Positions 50,894-59,230 of a stretch of 64,000 nt of DNA are shown here, piece after piece (position 1 is the first letter of the stretch; the number at the start of each line of letters is the position of its first letter). The stretch covers positions 1 through 64,000 of the forward strand of contig NZ_JAQV02000020.1 of assembly GCF_000732485.2 (NCBI RefSeq), given 5' to 3'. The notes below the pieces were generated by a model that had not been told where the DNA came from, did no database searches, and worked only from the letters and a program-made list of their open reading frames with translations. The stretch is from Bacillus sp. SJS. GTDB lineage: Bacteria; Bacillota; Bacilli; Bacillales; Bacillaceae. The translations under genes and the position numbers were made by a program.

Positions 50894-52412
50894 AGTGCTG
50901 ATTGGCAGTCCGATTCATCAGAAACCGGAAATTCTGAGTGAATTCCTTTACTCATTAGATCATTTAAATCAGGATGATACGGAACTCAGTTTTTACTTTA
51001 TTGATGACAATAAGGATCCTGAATCCACCCGCCTTCTTTACGAGTTTCAGCAAAAGGCTAAACGAGTGAAAATTGAGCGCTCATCCTATTCAGATGTTTA
51101 TGTAAAGGACCACTCCACTCATTATTGGAATGAACATCTTGTTTGGAAGGTAGCCGCTTTTAAAGATAGCATGATCCAGTATGCCGATCAGCAGGGATTT
51201 GATTATTTGTTTTTAGTAGACTCTGACCTGCTGCTATATCCAGAGACCATATCCCATTTGGTTAAACAGGAGAAAGACATCCTTTCTGAAGTATTCTGGA
51301 CTAGATGGCAGCCGGATTCGATGGAGCAGCCGCAAGTATGGCTATCTGATGAATATACGCAATATCAGAAAGGAAGAGGGGATCAGCTTTCGGATGAGGA
51401 AGCTACTACCCGTTTTCATGAATTTATCAGCCAAATGAAAGTGCCGGGTGTTTATGAAGTAGGAGGACTTGGTGCCTGTACCCTGCTTTCCAGAAAAGCT
51501 CTTCAAAAGGGTGTCGGCTTCGGTCAAATTTATAACCTTTCATTTTGGGGAGAAGATCGGCATTTTTGTATCAGGGCTGCAGCAATTGGCTTTAAGCTTT
51601 ATGCAGATACGCATTATCCTCCTTATCATATTTACCGTGACACGGATTTAGAGGGAGCAGATGATTTCTTTTTAAAGGCTCACAAGAAAACCAGGATCAG
51701 GATTAAATCAGAGTATAAGCCCAAACTGACTTTATCTATGATTGTCCGGAATGAAGAAAATAGATTTTTAAAGGAAGTATTGGAGCATCATGCTTCATGT
51801 ATTGATCATGCCGTTATTATCAACGATGGAAGTACGGATCGGACCCTTGAGATATGCAAGGAGAGGTTAAGCGGCGTCCCCTATGTCATCGTCACAAATG
51901 AAGCATCCAAGTTTCATAATGAAATCGAATTACGTAAACAGCAATGGGAAGAAACCATTGCCACAAATCCAGATTGGATTCTGAGCCTGGATGCAGATGA
52001 ATTTTTTGAAGACGGATTTTGTGAGGAACTCAATAAGCTGATGCATAACAAGGAATTCGATTTGCACTCCTTCAGGCTATATGACTTTTGGAACGAAACC
52101 CATTATCGCGAGGATCATATGTGGAGAGCGCATCATGTGTTCCGCCCGTTCCTATTAAAATACAGACCTGGATTTTCATACAAATGGAAGGAAACTGCTC
52201 TGCACTGCGGGCGAATGCCTGAAAACGTTTTTCAGCTTCCAAACGCTATATCTCCTATCCGAGTGAAGCATTTCGGATGGTCCAGAGAGAAAGACCGTCT
52301 TGAAAAATTCAAAAGATATTTAGAACTGGATTCTAATTTCCACTATGGGGTAAAGGAGCAATATGAGTCCATTTTGGATCCGCACCCTAACTTAATCGAA
52401 TGGAAGGATTAA
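50880..52412 (+). CDS. Two-domain glycosyltransferase (N-terminal GT plus C-terminal GT2)
   Basis: A 510-residue protein with two transferase modules. The N-terminal half (1-260) has KVLIGSPIHQKPEILSEFL, FIDDNKDPES and the DxD-like FLVDSDLLLYP. The C-terminal half (280-510) is a GT2 domain: LSMIVRNEENRFLKEVLEHH, VIINDGSTDRTLEI and LSLDADEFFEDGF. Both could be active, adding two linkages in sequence. CgeD, a transferase of the B. subtilis spore crust, may be related. The ATG at 50880 follows AGGAGA by six bases; the ORF reads open further upstream through the previous gene. Confidence 0.87.
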   Translation: MSKNKVLIGSPIHQKPEILSEFLYSLDHLNQDDTELSFYFIDDNKDPESTRLLYEFQQKAKRVKIERSSYSDVYVKDHSTHYWNEHLVWKVAAFKDSMIQYADQQGFDYLFLVDSDLLLYPETISHLVKQEKDILSEVFWTRWQPDSMEQPQVWLSDEYTQYQKGRGDQLSDEEATTRFHEFISQMKVPGVYEVGGLGACTLLSRKALQKGVGFGQIYNLSFWGEDRHFCIRAAAIGFKLYADTHYPPYHIYRDTDLEGADDFFLKAHKKTRIRIKSEYKPKLTLSMIVRNEENRFLKEVLEHHASCIDHAVIINDGSTDRTLEICKERLSGVPYVIVTNEASKFHNEIELRKQQWEETIATNPDWILSLDADEFFEDGFCEELNKLMHNKEFDLHSFRLYDFWNETHYREDHMWRAHHVFRPFLLKYRPGFSYKWKETALHCGRMPENVFQLPNAISPIRVKHFGWSREKDRLEKFKRYLELDSNFHYGVKEQYESILDPHPNLIEWKD

Positions 52413-52420
52413 TACAAGGA

Positions 52421-52446
52421 GGCTGCCGATAAAAAGGCAGTTTTTT
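52421..52446 (+). terminator. Terminator after the two-domain glycosyltransferase gene
   Basis: GGCTGCC and GGCAG flank GATAAAAA and are followed by six T residues; the stem is five to six base pairs. Confidence 0.65.
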
Positions 52447-52448
52447 AA

Positions 52449-52477
52449 TGTTAACGCATATTATAAATAAGTTGACA
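52449..52477. promoter_or_regulatory. BirA operator upstream of bioB
   Basis: TGTTAAC (52449-52455), 15 bases and GTTGACA (52471-52477) match the bacillar BirA operator TGTTAAC-N15-GTTAACA with one change. The right half-site contains the -35 hexamer of bioB, so biotinoyl-AMP-bound BirA would block transcription when biotin is plentiful. Confidence 0.75.
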
Positions 52478-52500
52478 TATGGAAAGTCTTTTTTTACGAT
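52472..52500 (+). promoter_or_regulatory. Sigma-A promoter of bioB
   Basis: TTGACA (52472-52477), 17 bases and TACGAT (52495-52500). Confidence 0.7.
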
Positions 52501-52523
52501 TATGAAGCAGAGGGGGAATGGAA

Positions 52524-53525
52524 ATGAAAATGAATTGGATTGAAAGAGCCAAGAGTTTGATTGAAATGAATGATACATTAACAACAGAGGAAGCTATGCT
52601 AATATTGCAGTCGGAGGACGATGACCTGCTTGAACTGCTGCAAGGAGCTTTTCACATCCGAAAGCACTTCTACGGAAAAAAAGTGAAGCTCAACATGATC
52701 ATTAATACGAAATCCGGACTGTGTCCGGAAAACTGCGGCTACTGCTCCCAGTCATCTGTTTCGTCAGCGCCTATCGAAAAATACAGAATGATGGACAAGC
52801 AGTCGATTATCGATGGGGCGAAGAGAGCCTTTGATCTAAACATAGGAACCTATTGCATCGTCGCAAGCGGGAGAGGACCTTCGGAAAAAGAAGTGGGTCA
52901 TGTCGCTGAAGCTGTCAGAGAAATAAAAGAAACGTACGGACTCAAAATTTGCGCTTGCCTCGGAATCCTTAAACCCGGTCAGGCAGAAAGGCTTAAAGAA
53001 GCAGGAGTTGACAGGTACAATCATAATGTCAACACTTCTAAAGAGCACCATGAGCAAATCACAACCTCACATACATATGACGACCGTATTCAAACCGTTC
53101 AATCGGTTAAGGAAGCCGGCATCTCTCCTTGCTCAGGAGTGATCATTGGCATGAAAGAAAGTCTGGAAGATGTGATTTCTATGGCTTTTCAGCTAAAAGA
53201 GCTTGATGCAGACAGCATTCCTGTGAACTTTTTGCATGCCATTGACGGCACACCGCTCGAAGGAACAAACGAACTCAATCCGCGCTACTGTCTCAGAGTG
53301 CTTGCCCTGTTCCGTTTCGTAAATCCTTCAAAGGAGATTCGGATATCAGGAGGAAGAGAAGTCAATTTGCGCTCACTGCAGCCGCTTGGATTGTATGCGG
53401 CGAACTCCATTTTCGTTGGAGATTACTTAACGACGGCAGGTCAGGAAAGTTCCAGTGATCATAAAATGCTAACGGATCTAGGCTTTGAAATTGAATGGCC
53501 GGCAGTGCCGGCAAATACCATATAA
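52524..53525 (+). CDS. bioB: Biotin synthase
   Basis: A 333-residue radical SAM enzyme that inserts sulfur into dethiobiotin. The SAM-cluster CxxxCxxC is Cys67, Cys71 and Cys74 in LCPENCGYCSQSS; the auxiliary-cluster ligands lie in YNHNVNTS and SPCSGVIIGM, with the conserved Arg in IRISGGREVNLR. Three ATGs lie close together; 52524 has the best distance (seven bases) from AGGGGG. No other biotin gene is next to it, so the gene is a solitary member of the biotin regulon. Confidence 0.95.
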   Translation: MKMNWIERAKSLIEMNDTLTTEEAMLILQSEDDDLLELLQGAFHIRKHFYGKKVKLNMIINTKSGLCPENCGYCSQSSVSSAPIEKYRMMDKQSIIDGAKRAFDLNIGTYCIVASGRGPSEKEVGHVAEAVREIKETYGLKICACLGILKPGQAERLKEAGVDRYNHNVNTSKEHHEQITTSHTYDDRIQTVQSVKEAGISPCSGVIIGMKESLEDVISMAFQLKELDADSIPVNFLHAIDGTPLEGTNELNPRYCLRVLALFRFVNPSKEIRISGGREVNLRSLQPLGLYAANSIFVGDYLTTAGQESSSDHKMLTDLGFEIEWPAVPANTI

Positions 53526-53542
53526 TCAATTGATTTGAATTT

Positions 53543-53574
53543 ACCCCGCCGGAGCATGCAGCCAGCGGGTTTTT
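53543..53574 (+). terminator. Terminator after bioB
   Basis: CCCGC (53545-53549) and GCGGG (53565-53569) form a short stem with a long loop, followed by TTTTT. Confidence 0.6.
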
Positions 53575-53696
53575 CTGTTTGTCTTCACCATGTAAAGAAA
53601 AGCAGCTGGGCATAGAAATAGAGACTGATGGGCCGAACCAGGTCCATATTCAGTCTTTCATGCTCGTACTCTCCCATAAAATCCGCCCAACCTCCT

Positions 53697-53726
53697 GAAA
53701 TAAACAGCAGAATTCATACATACAAT
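53697..53726 (+). promoter_or_regulatory. Sigma-E-like promoter of the yodT-yokU operon
   Basis: CATACAAT (53719-53726) is a perfect sigma-E -10 (CATACAMT). GAAATAAA at 53697-53704, 14 bases upstream, is a weak -35. In B. subtilis the kamA-yodT genes are sigma-E dependent, so early mother-cell expression is likely. Transcription would start near 53733. Confidence 0.6.
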
Positions 53727-53764
53727 GTAAAAATAGATGGTTTGGCGATCGGGAGGGATGAAGG

Positions 53765-55105
53765 GTGAAGAGGAGTTATCTGATAAAGCCTCTTGTAGAC
53801 GAGCAGCTTCCGGAAATTGCTTTTGGGAGGGGCGTTTATTTATATGGTGCGGATGGCAAGGAGTATTTGGATGGATCGTCAGGTGCGATTACGTGCAGCA
53901 TTGGGCACGGGGTACGAGAAATTACGGAAGCAATGAATGAACAGGCGAAAAAAGTTTCATTTGTGTACCGTTCCCATTTTACAAGCAAGGCAGCCGAGGC
54001 GCTGGCGGAAAAGCTTGCAGAGCTGCTGCCGGGCGATTTAAATTGGAGTTTTTTCGTAAACAGCGGGTCTGAGGCCGCGGAAACGGCAATGAAGATGGCG
54101 ATTCAGTACTGGCAGGAAAAGGGGAGGCCGTCTAAAACGGCTATTCTATCACGCTGGCGGAGCTATCACGGAATTACAATGGGGGCCCTGTCACTTTCCG
54201 GATACCCTGAGCGCCGGGTGAGATTTACGGACCACCTTGCCTCAAATCCGGATGTTTCAGCGCCCTATTGTTACCGGTGTCCCTACCAGCAAGCCTATCC
54301 ATCTTGCAATCTCATGTGTGCCGATGATCTGGAGCGTTCAATTAGGAGAATGGGAGACGAAAATATAGCTGCGTTTATAGCAGAACCAATTGTTGGCGCG
54401 GCAGGAGCATGTCTCACTCCGCCGCCTGGATATTATGAACGGATCCGGGCGATTTGCGACCGGTATGATGTCCTGTTTATTGCGGATGAGGTGATGACAG
54501 GGATGGGGAGAACCGGAAAGGTACTGGCTATCGAACACTGGGATTGTCTTCCTGATATAGTGGTGCTTGGCAAAGGGCTGGGTGCGGGCTACAGCCCAAT
54601 CGCGGCCGCCGTTGCCTCCGATAAAGTGATGAAGCCATTTCAGGAAGGCAGCCGTGTGATCATGAGCGGCCATACGCATAGCGGAAATCCCCAATCAGCG
54701 GCAGCCGCCTTAGCGGTACTGAAATATATGGATAAGCATAGCCTTGCTGAACAGGCAGCAAGGCAGGGCCAGCATCTTCAGGAGCAGCTAAAAGACATGC
54801 AGCCATCATTCCCTTTTATAGGAGAGGTGAGAGGAAGAGGACTTTTAATAGGGATCGAATTAGTGAACAATCCCAATGACATGACTCCTTTTCCAAAGCA
54901 CCTGAAGGCGGGGGCCAAATTGGTGGAGCTTGCATTCAGAAACGGCCTTATTCTGTATCCTGCAAGTGCGGGAGTCGATGGCGGGGACGGAGATGCGGTG
55001 ATAATTGCTCCGCCGCTCACCATTACCATTCAGGAAACAGCGGAGTTGCTTAAGCGATTTAAAAGAACGTGCATCCAATTTAGTCAATGGCAAAAGGAGG
55101 GGTAA
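53765..55105 (+). CDS. yodT: Class III aminotransferase YodT (acetyl-beta-lysine route)
   Basis: A 446-residue PLP aminotransferase. PLP binds Lys270 in VVLGKGLGAGYSP, with Asp241 in FIADEVMTGMGRTGK and the phosphate site VNSGSEAAETAM near residue 100. Predicted role: transamination of N6-acetyl-beta-lysine to 3-keto-6-acetamidohexanoate during lysine degradation in the mother cell. Starts at GTG after GGGAGGG. It is the first gene of an eight-gene run, the reverse of the B. subtilis order. Confidence 0.9.
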   Translation: MKRSYLIKPLVDEQLPEIAFGRGVYLYGADGKEYLDGSSGAITCSIGHGVREITEAMNEQAKKVSFVYRSHFTSKAAEALAEKLAELLPGDLNWSFFVNSGSEAAETAMKMAIQYWQEKGRPSKTAILSRWRSYHGITMGALSLSGYPERRVRFTDHLASNPDVSAPYCYRCPYQQAYPSCNLMCADDLERSIRRMGDENIAAFIAEPIVGAAGACLTPPPGYYERIRAICDRYDVLFIADEVMTGMGRTGKVLAIEHWDCLPDIVVLGKGLGAGYSPIAAAVASDKVMKPFQEGSRVIMSGHTHSGNPQSAAAALAVLKYMDKHSLAEQAARQGQHLQEQLKDMQPSFPFIGEVRGRGLLIGIELVNNPNDMTPFPKHLKAGAKLVELAFRNGLILYPASAGVDGGDGDAVIIAPPLTITIQETAELLKRFKRTCIQFSQWQKEG

Positions 55106-55108
55106 GGG

Positions 55109-55810
55109 ATGGAGGAATACAGTAAGATCCGTCAGGCAGAGGAAGCGGTAAAAACAGTCAAAGACGGGACATCGCTTATGATTGGCGGGTTCGGCGGAGT
55201 AGGTTCGCCCCCTCTCCTTATTGACGCCATTTTAGAAAAAGGTATCCGGGATCTTCATATTATCTGTAATGATGCAGGATTTCCTGATATCGGAGCGGGC
55301 AGGCTGATTACGGCGGGGAGAGCAAGGAAGCTGACGGCCTCCCACATTGGATCAAATCCGATTGCCGGAAAACTGATGACCGAGGGGAAGCTTGAGGTTG
55401 AATTTTCGCCGCAGGGGACACTTGCTGAACGAATCCGCGCCGGAGGTACAGGCCTTGGAGGGATTTTAACAGATATTGGTTTGGAAAATGAATACGTGAG
55501 GAATGGTAAGCAGCTGATTGAGTCAGGAGGGAAATCGTATCTCCTGGAAACGGCCATCCGAGCCGATACAGCTATCCTGCATTGCGGCAAAGCAGATAAT
55601 TGGGGGAACCTCAGTTACTGCAAAAGCGCACGTAATATGAATCCGCTTATGGCGATGGCTGCTGATTACACGGCCGCGGAGGCAGAGGAACTGGTAAACG
55701 CCGGGGACATGAATGGGGATGAGGTTATCACGCCTGGTGTGTTTATCCAGACGGTTGTGCAAAGCAAGGGAGTGAATTGGAAATGGGTATGGGAAGAGAA
55801 ACAAAGCTGA
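55109..55810 (+). CDS. yodS: 3-oxoacid CoA-transferase subunit A-like YodS
   Basis: A 233-residue alpha subunit of a family I CoA-transferase. Signature LMIGGFGGVGSPPLLIDAIL and the IGSNPIAGKLMTEGKLEVEFSPQGTLAERIRAGGTGLGG block are typical of succinyl-CoA:acetoacetate transferases. With YodR it should activate the keto acid of the lysine route with CoA. AAAGGAGGGG precedes the ATG. It overlaps yodR. Confidence 0.92.
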   Translation: MEEYSKIRQAEEAVKTVKDGTSLMIGGFGGVGSPPLLIDAILEKGIRDLHIICNDAGFPDIGAGRLITAGRARKLTASHIGSNPIAGKLMTEGKLEVEFSPQGTLAERIRAGGTGLGGILTDIGLENEYVRNGKQLIESGGKSYLLETAIRADTAILHCGKADNWGNLSYCKSARNMNPLMAMAADYTAAEAEELVNAGDMNGDEVITPGVFIQTVVQSKGVNWKWVWEEKQS

Positions 55811-56439
55811 GCATTGCCAAAAGGGCTGCACAGGAAGTGGAGAAGGGAATGGTGCTTAATTTAGGCATTGGAATTCCTTCACTCGTACCGAATTTTTTGC
55901 CTATGGACTTTCCGGTCATGATCCAGGCAGAGAACGGAATTTTGGGGATGGGCCCTGAGCCTCCTCCAGGCGAGGAAGAGTGGGAGCTCTGCAATGCGGC
56001 GGGTTTTCCGGTTACTGAAGGAAAAGGGATATCCTACTTTGATTCTGCAGCGGCATTTGGGATGATTCGCAGCGGCTGCATTGATATGACCATACTGGGG
56101 TCTCTTGAGGTGAGTTCGAGCGGTGACCTCTCCAATTGGATTGTACCCGGAAAAACGATTCCCGGAATGGGAGGAGCGATGGAGCTTGCTCAAAAAGCGA
56201 GGAAGGTTCTCGTGGTGATGAGCCATACAGACAAGCATGGCCGGCCTAAAATAGTGGATCAATGCTCTTTGCCGATAACAGCTCAAAAATGTGTCAGCCG
56301 GATCATTACGGAAATGGCGGTACTGGATGTAACAGATTCAGGACTTATGCTGACCGAGGTTATGGAATCTTTTTCCGTTGAGGAAGTCATCCGCAAAACG
56401 GGGGCTTCGTTAATTATTTCACCTGAATTACAAGCATAG
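55783..56439 (+). CDS. yodR: 3-oxoacid CoA-transferase subunit B-like YodR
   Basis: A 218-residue beta subunit. The catalytic glutamate lies in IQAENGILGMGP, where CoA becomes linked as a thioester; LNLGIGIPSLVPNFLP and GGAMELAQKARKVLVVMSHTDKHGRPKI complete the pattern. I chose the ATG at 55783; a TTG at 55777 and an ATG at 55789 are also possible. It overlaps yodS by 28 bases, typical for the two subunits. Confidence 0.9.
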   Translation: MGMGRETKLSIAKRAAQEVEKGMVLNLGIGIPSLVPNFLPMDFPVMIQAENGILGMGPEPPPGEEEWELCNAAGFPVTEGKGISYFDSAAAFGMIRSGCIDMTILGSLEVSSSGDLSNWIVPGKTIPGMGGAMELAQKARKVLVVMSHTDKHGRPKIVDQCSLPITAQKCVSRIITEMAVLDVTDSGLMLTEVMESFSVEEVIRKTGASLIISPELQA

Positions 56440-56452
56440 GAAGGATGATTGC

Positions 56453-57733
56453 ATGGATCAGGAGCAATTGGCGATTTGCCAGTGGCTGGATAACAATCAG
56501 CATCGTGCGGTTAAATTGCTGCAAAAGTTAGTGGAGCAGCCAAGCACTCAGGGAAACGAAGCCTCTGCCCAGGCGATTGTTTTGGAAAAATGCAGACAGA
56601 TCGGGCTTGAAATTGACATATGGGAGCCTGGAGGAAAGAAACTCAAATCGCACCGGCATTTTTATTCAACTAGGTCGAATTTTAAAGAAAGTCCAAATAT
56701 TGCCGCCGTCCTAAAGGGCAGCGGAGGCGGAAAATCACTGATCTTCAACGGCCACATCGATGTTGTGCCTGAAGGAGATTTGGAGCAATGGGATCGAGAG
56801 CCTTTCTTTCCAAAGCTTGAGAATGGCAACGTCTATGGAAGAGGAACCTCAGACATGAAAGGCGGAAACGTCTCGATGCTGATGGCGCTGGAAGCGATTT
56901 CCAGATGTCAGACTTCTATTAAAGGAGACATTATTTTTCAAAGTGTGATTGAAGAGGAAAGTGGCGGAGCAGGTACATTGGATGCCATTTTAAGGGGCTG
57001 GGAAGCGGATGCAGCCATTATCCCTGAGCCGACCAATATGAAAATTTTCCCAAAGCAGCAGGGCTCGATGTGGTTCAAAGTAATTGTGCACGGTAAATCC
57101 GCTCACGGCGGTACGAGGTATGAAGGAGTTTCAGCCATTGAGAAGGCGATGATGGTCATGAACCACATTCGGGAGCTCGAAAAAGTGCGTAATGACCGGA
57201 TTACAGATCCTCTTTATGCGTCCACACCTATTCCCATACCAATCAATATTGGAAAAATAACCGGAGGCAACTGGCCATCCTCCGTCCCGGACCGTGTCAT
57301 TCTCGAAGGCAGATGCGGTGTTGCACCTAATGAACAAATGGAAGAGGTCCAACAAGAGATGCAGGAATATTTAGAGCGGCTGGCTGGGTTTGATCCATGG
57401 TTCGCTGATCATCCCGCAGAGCTGCAGTGGTATGGAGCCAGGTGGCTTCCAAATGAGCTGGAACCGGATCATCTGCTCATTGACTGCCTCGTTCAAAGCT
57501 TTAAGGAAGTGACAGGGGAGCAGCCGGTTATGGAGGCTTCACCATGGGGGACTGATGCGGGTATGATTTCAGCAGCAGGCAGCATACCCTCGATTGTGTT
57601 TGGGCCCGGCATCACGGAAACTGCTCATCATCCAAATGAGTACATTCCGGTGAAAAATGTCATTCAGGCTGCGAAGGTAATGGCTCTCTTTGCTTTAAAA
57701 TGGTGCAGAACGTCGAAGGGGGAGTCAAATTGA
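56453..57733 (+). CDS. yodQ: M20 family deacetylase YodQ
   Basis: A 426-residue ArgE/DapE-like zinc amidohydrolase. Metal ligands and catalytic residues are in FNGHIDVVPEGD, GRGTSDMKGGNVSML, SVIEEESGGAGTL and the late His of TETAHHPNEYIPV. In the acetyl-beta-lysine pathway it is predicted to deacetylate 4-acetamidobutyrate to 4-aminobutyrate. AGGAAGGATG precedes the ATG. Its stop overlaps the start of the following aminotransferase (TTGA). Confidence 0.9.
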   Translation: MDQEQLAICQWLDNNQHRAVKLLQKLVEQPSTQGNEASAQAIVLEKCRQIGLEIDIWEPGGKKLKSHRHFYSTRSNFKESPNIAAVLKGSGGGKSLIFNGHIDVVPEGDLEQWDREPFFPKLENGNVYGRGTSDMKGGNVSMLMALEAISRCQTSIKGDIIFQSVIEEESGGAGTLDAILRGWEADAAIIPEPTNMKIFPKQQGSMWFKVIVHGKSAHGGTRYEGVSAIEKAMMVMNHIRELEKVRNDRITDPLYASTPIPIPINIGKITGGNWPSSVPDRVILEGRCGVAPNEQMEEVQQEMQEYLERLAGFDPWFADHPAELQWYGARWLPNELEPDHLLIDCLVQSFKEVTGEQPVMEASPWGTDAGMISAAGSIPSIVFGPGITETAHHPNEYIPVKNVIQAAKVMALFALKWCRTSKGESN

Positions 57734-59052
57734 CAAAATTCATTTCGCTTCATGCTGATTCAGGCAAAGCGACTGAGAAGCTGATGGAACGAAGAAAACA
57801 GCACGTTCCGAGAGGACCTTTTCATGTGATGAACAAGTTCATCACTCACGCTAAGGGGGCTCAGGTAACCGATGCGGAAGGAAATACGTACCTGGATTTT
57901 GCAGGAGGAATCGGGACATTAAATGCCGGACACTGTCCGGATGGAGTCGTGAAGGCGCTGAAAGAGCAGCTTGATTTGTTCATTCATCCGAGCTTTCACG
58001 TCCTGCTTTATGAATCGTATATTGAATTGGCCGAAGAGCTGAACCGGCTTACACCGGGGAACCACCATAAAAAAACCTTCTTTTTGAACAGTGGAGCCGA
58101 AGCAGTCGAAAACGCAGTGAAGATTGCGCGAAGAGCTACCGGACGGAGAGCTGTTGTTTCCTTTGAAAGAGGATTCCATGGGAGAACCTATATGGCCATG
58201 GGGCTTACGAGCAAGGTGAAGCCATACAAAAATGGTTTCGGCCCATTTCCTCCTGATATTTATAAACTCCCATTCCCTTATTACTTTCATTCAGTTGGGC
58301 AATCCAAAGAAGAAATTGACGCGCAGGCAATTAAGCAGCTTGAAACGTTTTTTTTGACCGAGGTTCCCGCGGAAGATATTGCAGCCATTATTATGGAGCC
58401 GGTTCAGGGCGAGGGAGGCTTTGTCATTCCCTCCGCTTCCTTTGTCCGGCAAGTGAAGCAGATTTGTGAAGAAAGCGGCATCCTATTTATCGCGGATGAG
58501 GTCCAAACGGGATTCGGCAGAACGGGAAAATGGTTTGGAATCGAGCATTTTGGGGTGGTTCCGGACATTGTGACGATGTCAAAATCGATCGCTGCCGGTT
58601 TGCCGATCAGTGCCGTGACGGGCAGAGCGGAGCTAATGGATGCACCTGAAATCGGGGAGATTGGCGGCACATACGGGGGAAGTCCTCTTGGATGCAGAGC
58701 AGCTCTAGAGGTTATCAAAATGATAAAAAGCCAAAAGCTTCTTGAACGGTCGGAAAAGATCGGCGAAACCATAGAAATGTATTACCGGAAATGGACAGAG
58801 GAGTTGCCGTTTATAGGAGAAGGAAGACGGCTTGGAGCTATGGCGGCTGTAGAAATAACGGAACTGGGCAGCCAGAAGCCTGACAAACACCAAACGGCCA
58901 ATCTGCTGAAGAAGATTCATGAGCGAGGGGTTATCTTAATGAGCGCAGGACTATACGGCAATGTCATCCGCTTCCTTTGTCCGCTGGTCATTTCTGATGA
59001 AGAATTAATGGAGGGTCTTGAAGTAATAAACAGCGTGCTATACGACACCTGA
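57730..59052 (+). CDS. 4-Aminobutyrate aminotransferase-like enzyme inserted in the lysine operon
   Basis: A 440-residue class III PLP aminotransferase of the GabT type. PLP binds Lys285 in TMSKSIAAGLPISAV; the GabT blocks IIMEPVQGEGGFVIPS, ADEVQTGFGRTGKWFG and GGTYGGSPLGCRAALEVI are clear. It starts at TTG after GGGGGAG and overlaps the yodQ stop by four bases, so it is translationally coupled to the deacetylase whose product would be GABA. It has no counterpart within the B. subtilis operon as I recall it, which suggests that this strain completes the route to succinate semialdehyde in one transcript. Confidence 0.88.
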   Translation: MTKFISLHADSGKATEKLMERRKQHVPRGPFHVMNKFITHAKGAQVTDAEGNTYLDFAGGIGTLNAGHCPDGVVKALKEQLDLFIHPSFHVLLYESYIELAEELNRLTPGNHHKKTFFLNSGAEAVENAVKIARRATGRRAVVSFERGFHGRTYMAMGLTSKVKPYKNGFGPFPPDIYKLPFPYYFHSVGQSKEEIDAQAIKQLETFFLTEVPAEDIAAIIMEPVQGEGGFVIPSASFVRQVKQICEESGILFIADEVQTGFGRTGKWFGIEHFGVVPDIVTMSKSIAAGLPISAVTGRAELMDAPEIGEIGGTYGGSPLGCRAALEVIKMIKSQKLLERSEKIGETIEMYYRKWTEELPFIGEGRRLGAMAAVEITELGSQKPDKHQTANLLKKIHERGVILMSAGLYGNVIRFLCPLVISDEELMEGLEVINSVLYDT

Positions 59053-59083
59053 GCCGCCTTTTTAGGGTGGTTCTTTCATGGAG
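59051..59083 (+). terminator. Weak terminator-like hairpin after the GabT-like gene
   Basis: GAGCCGCC and GGTGGTTC pair with two wobbles around a T-rich loop and are followed by TTTC. It may attenuate rather than end the operon. Confidence 0.4.
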
Positions 59084-59230
59084 AGACTGGGTCTAATCCT
59101 GCCATTCCAACTGCTGGGTTAGAGTGGAACAGACATCAGAAAACGATGCTGCTGCTTGAATTAAAGCGCCTTCCTGCTCTTTTTCTGCAGGACAGCCAGT
59201 CAAAAGCATGTTAATTGGGGGATAACTCAA

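Noticed and set aside
53737-53940. Small Trp/Gly/Cys-rich ORF overlapping the start of yodT
   Set aside because: It is an out-of-frame shadow of yodT with no ribosome site of its own.
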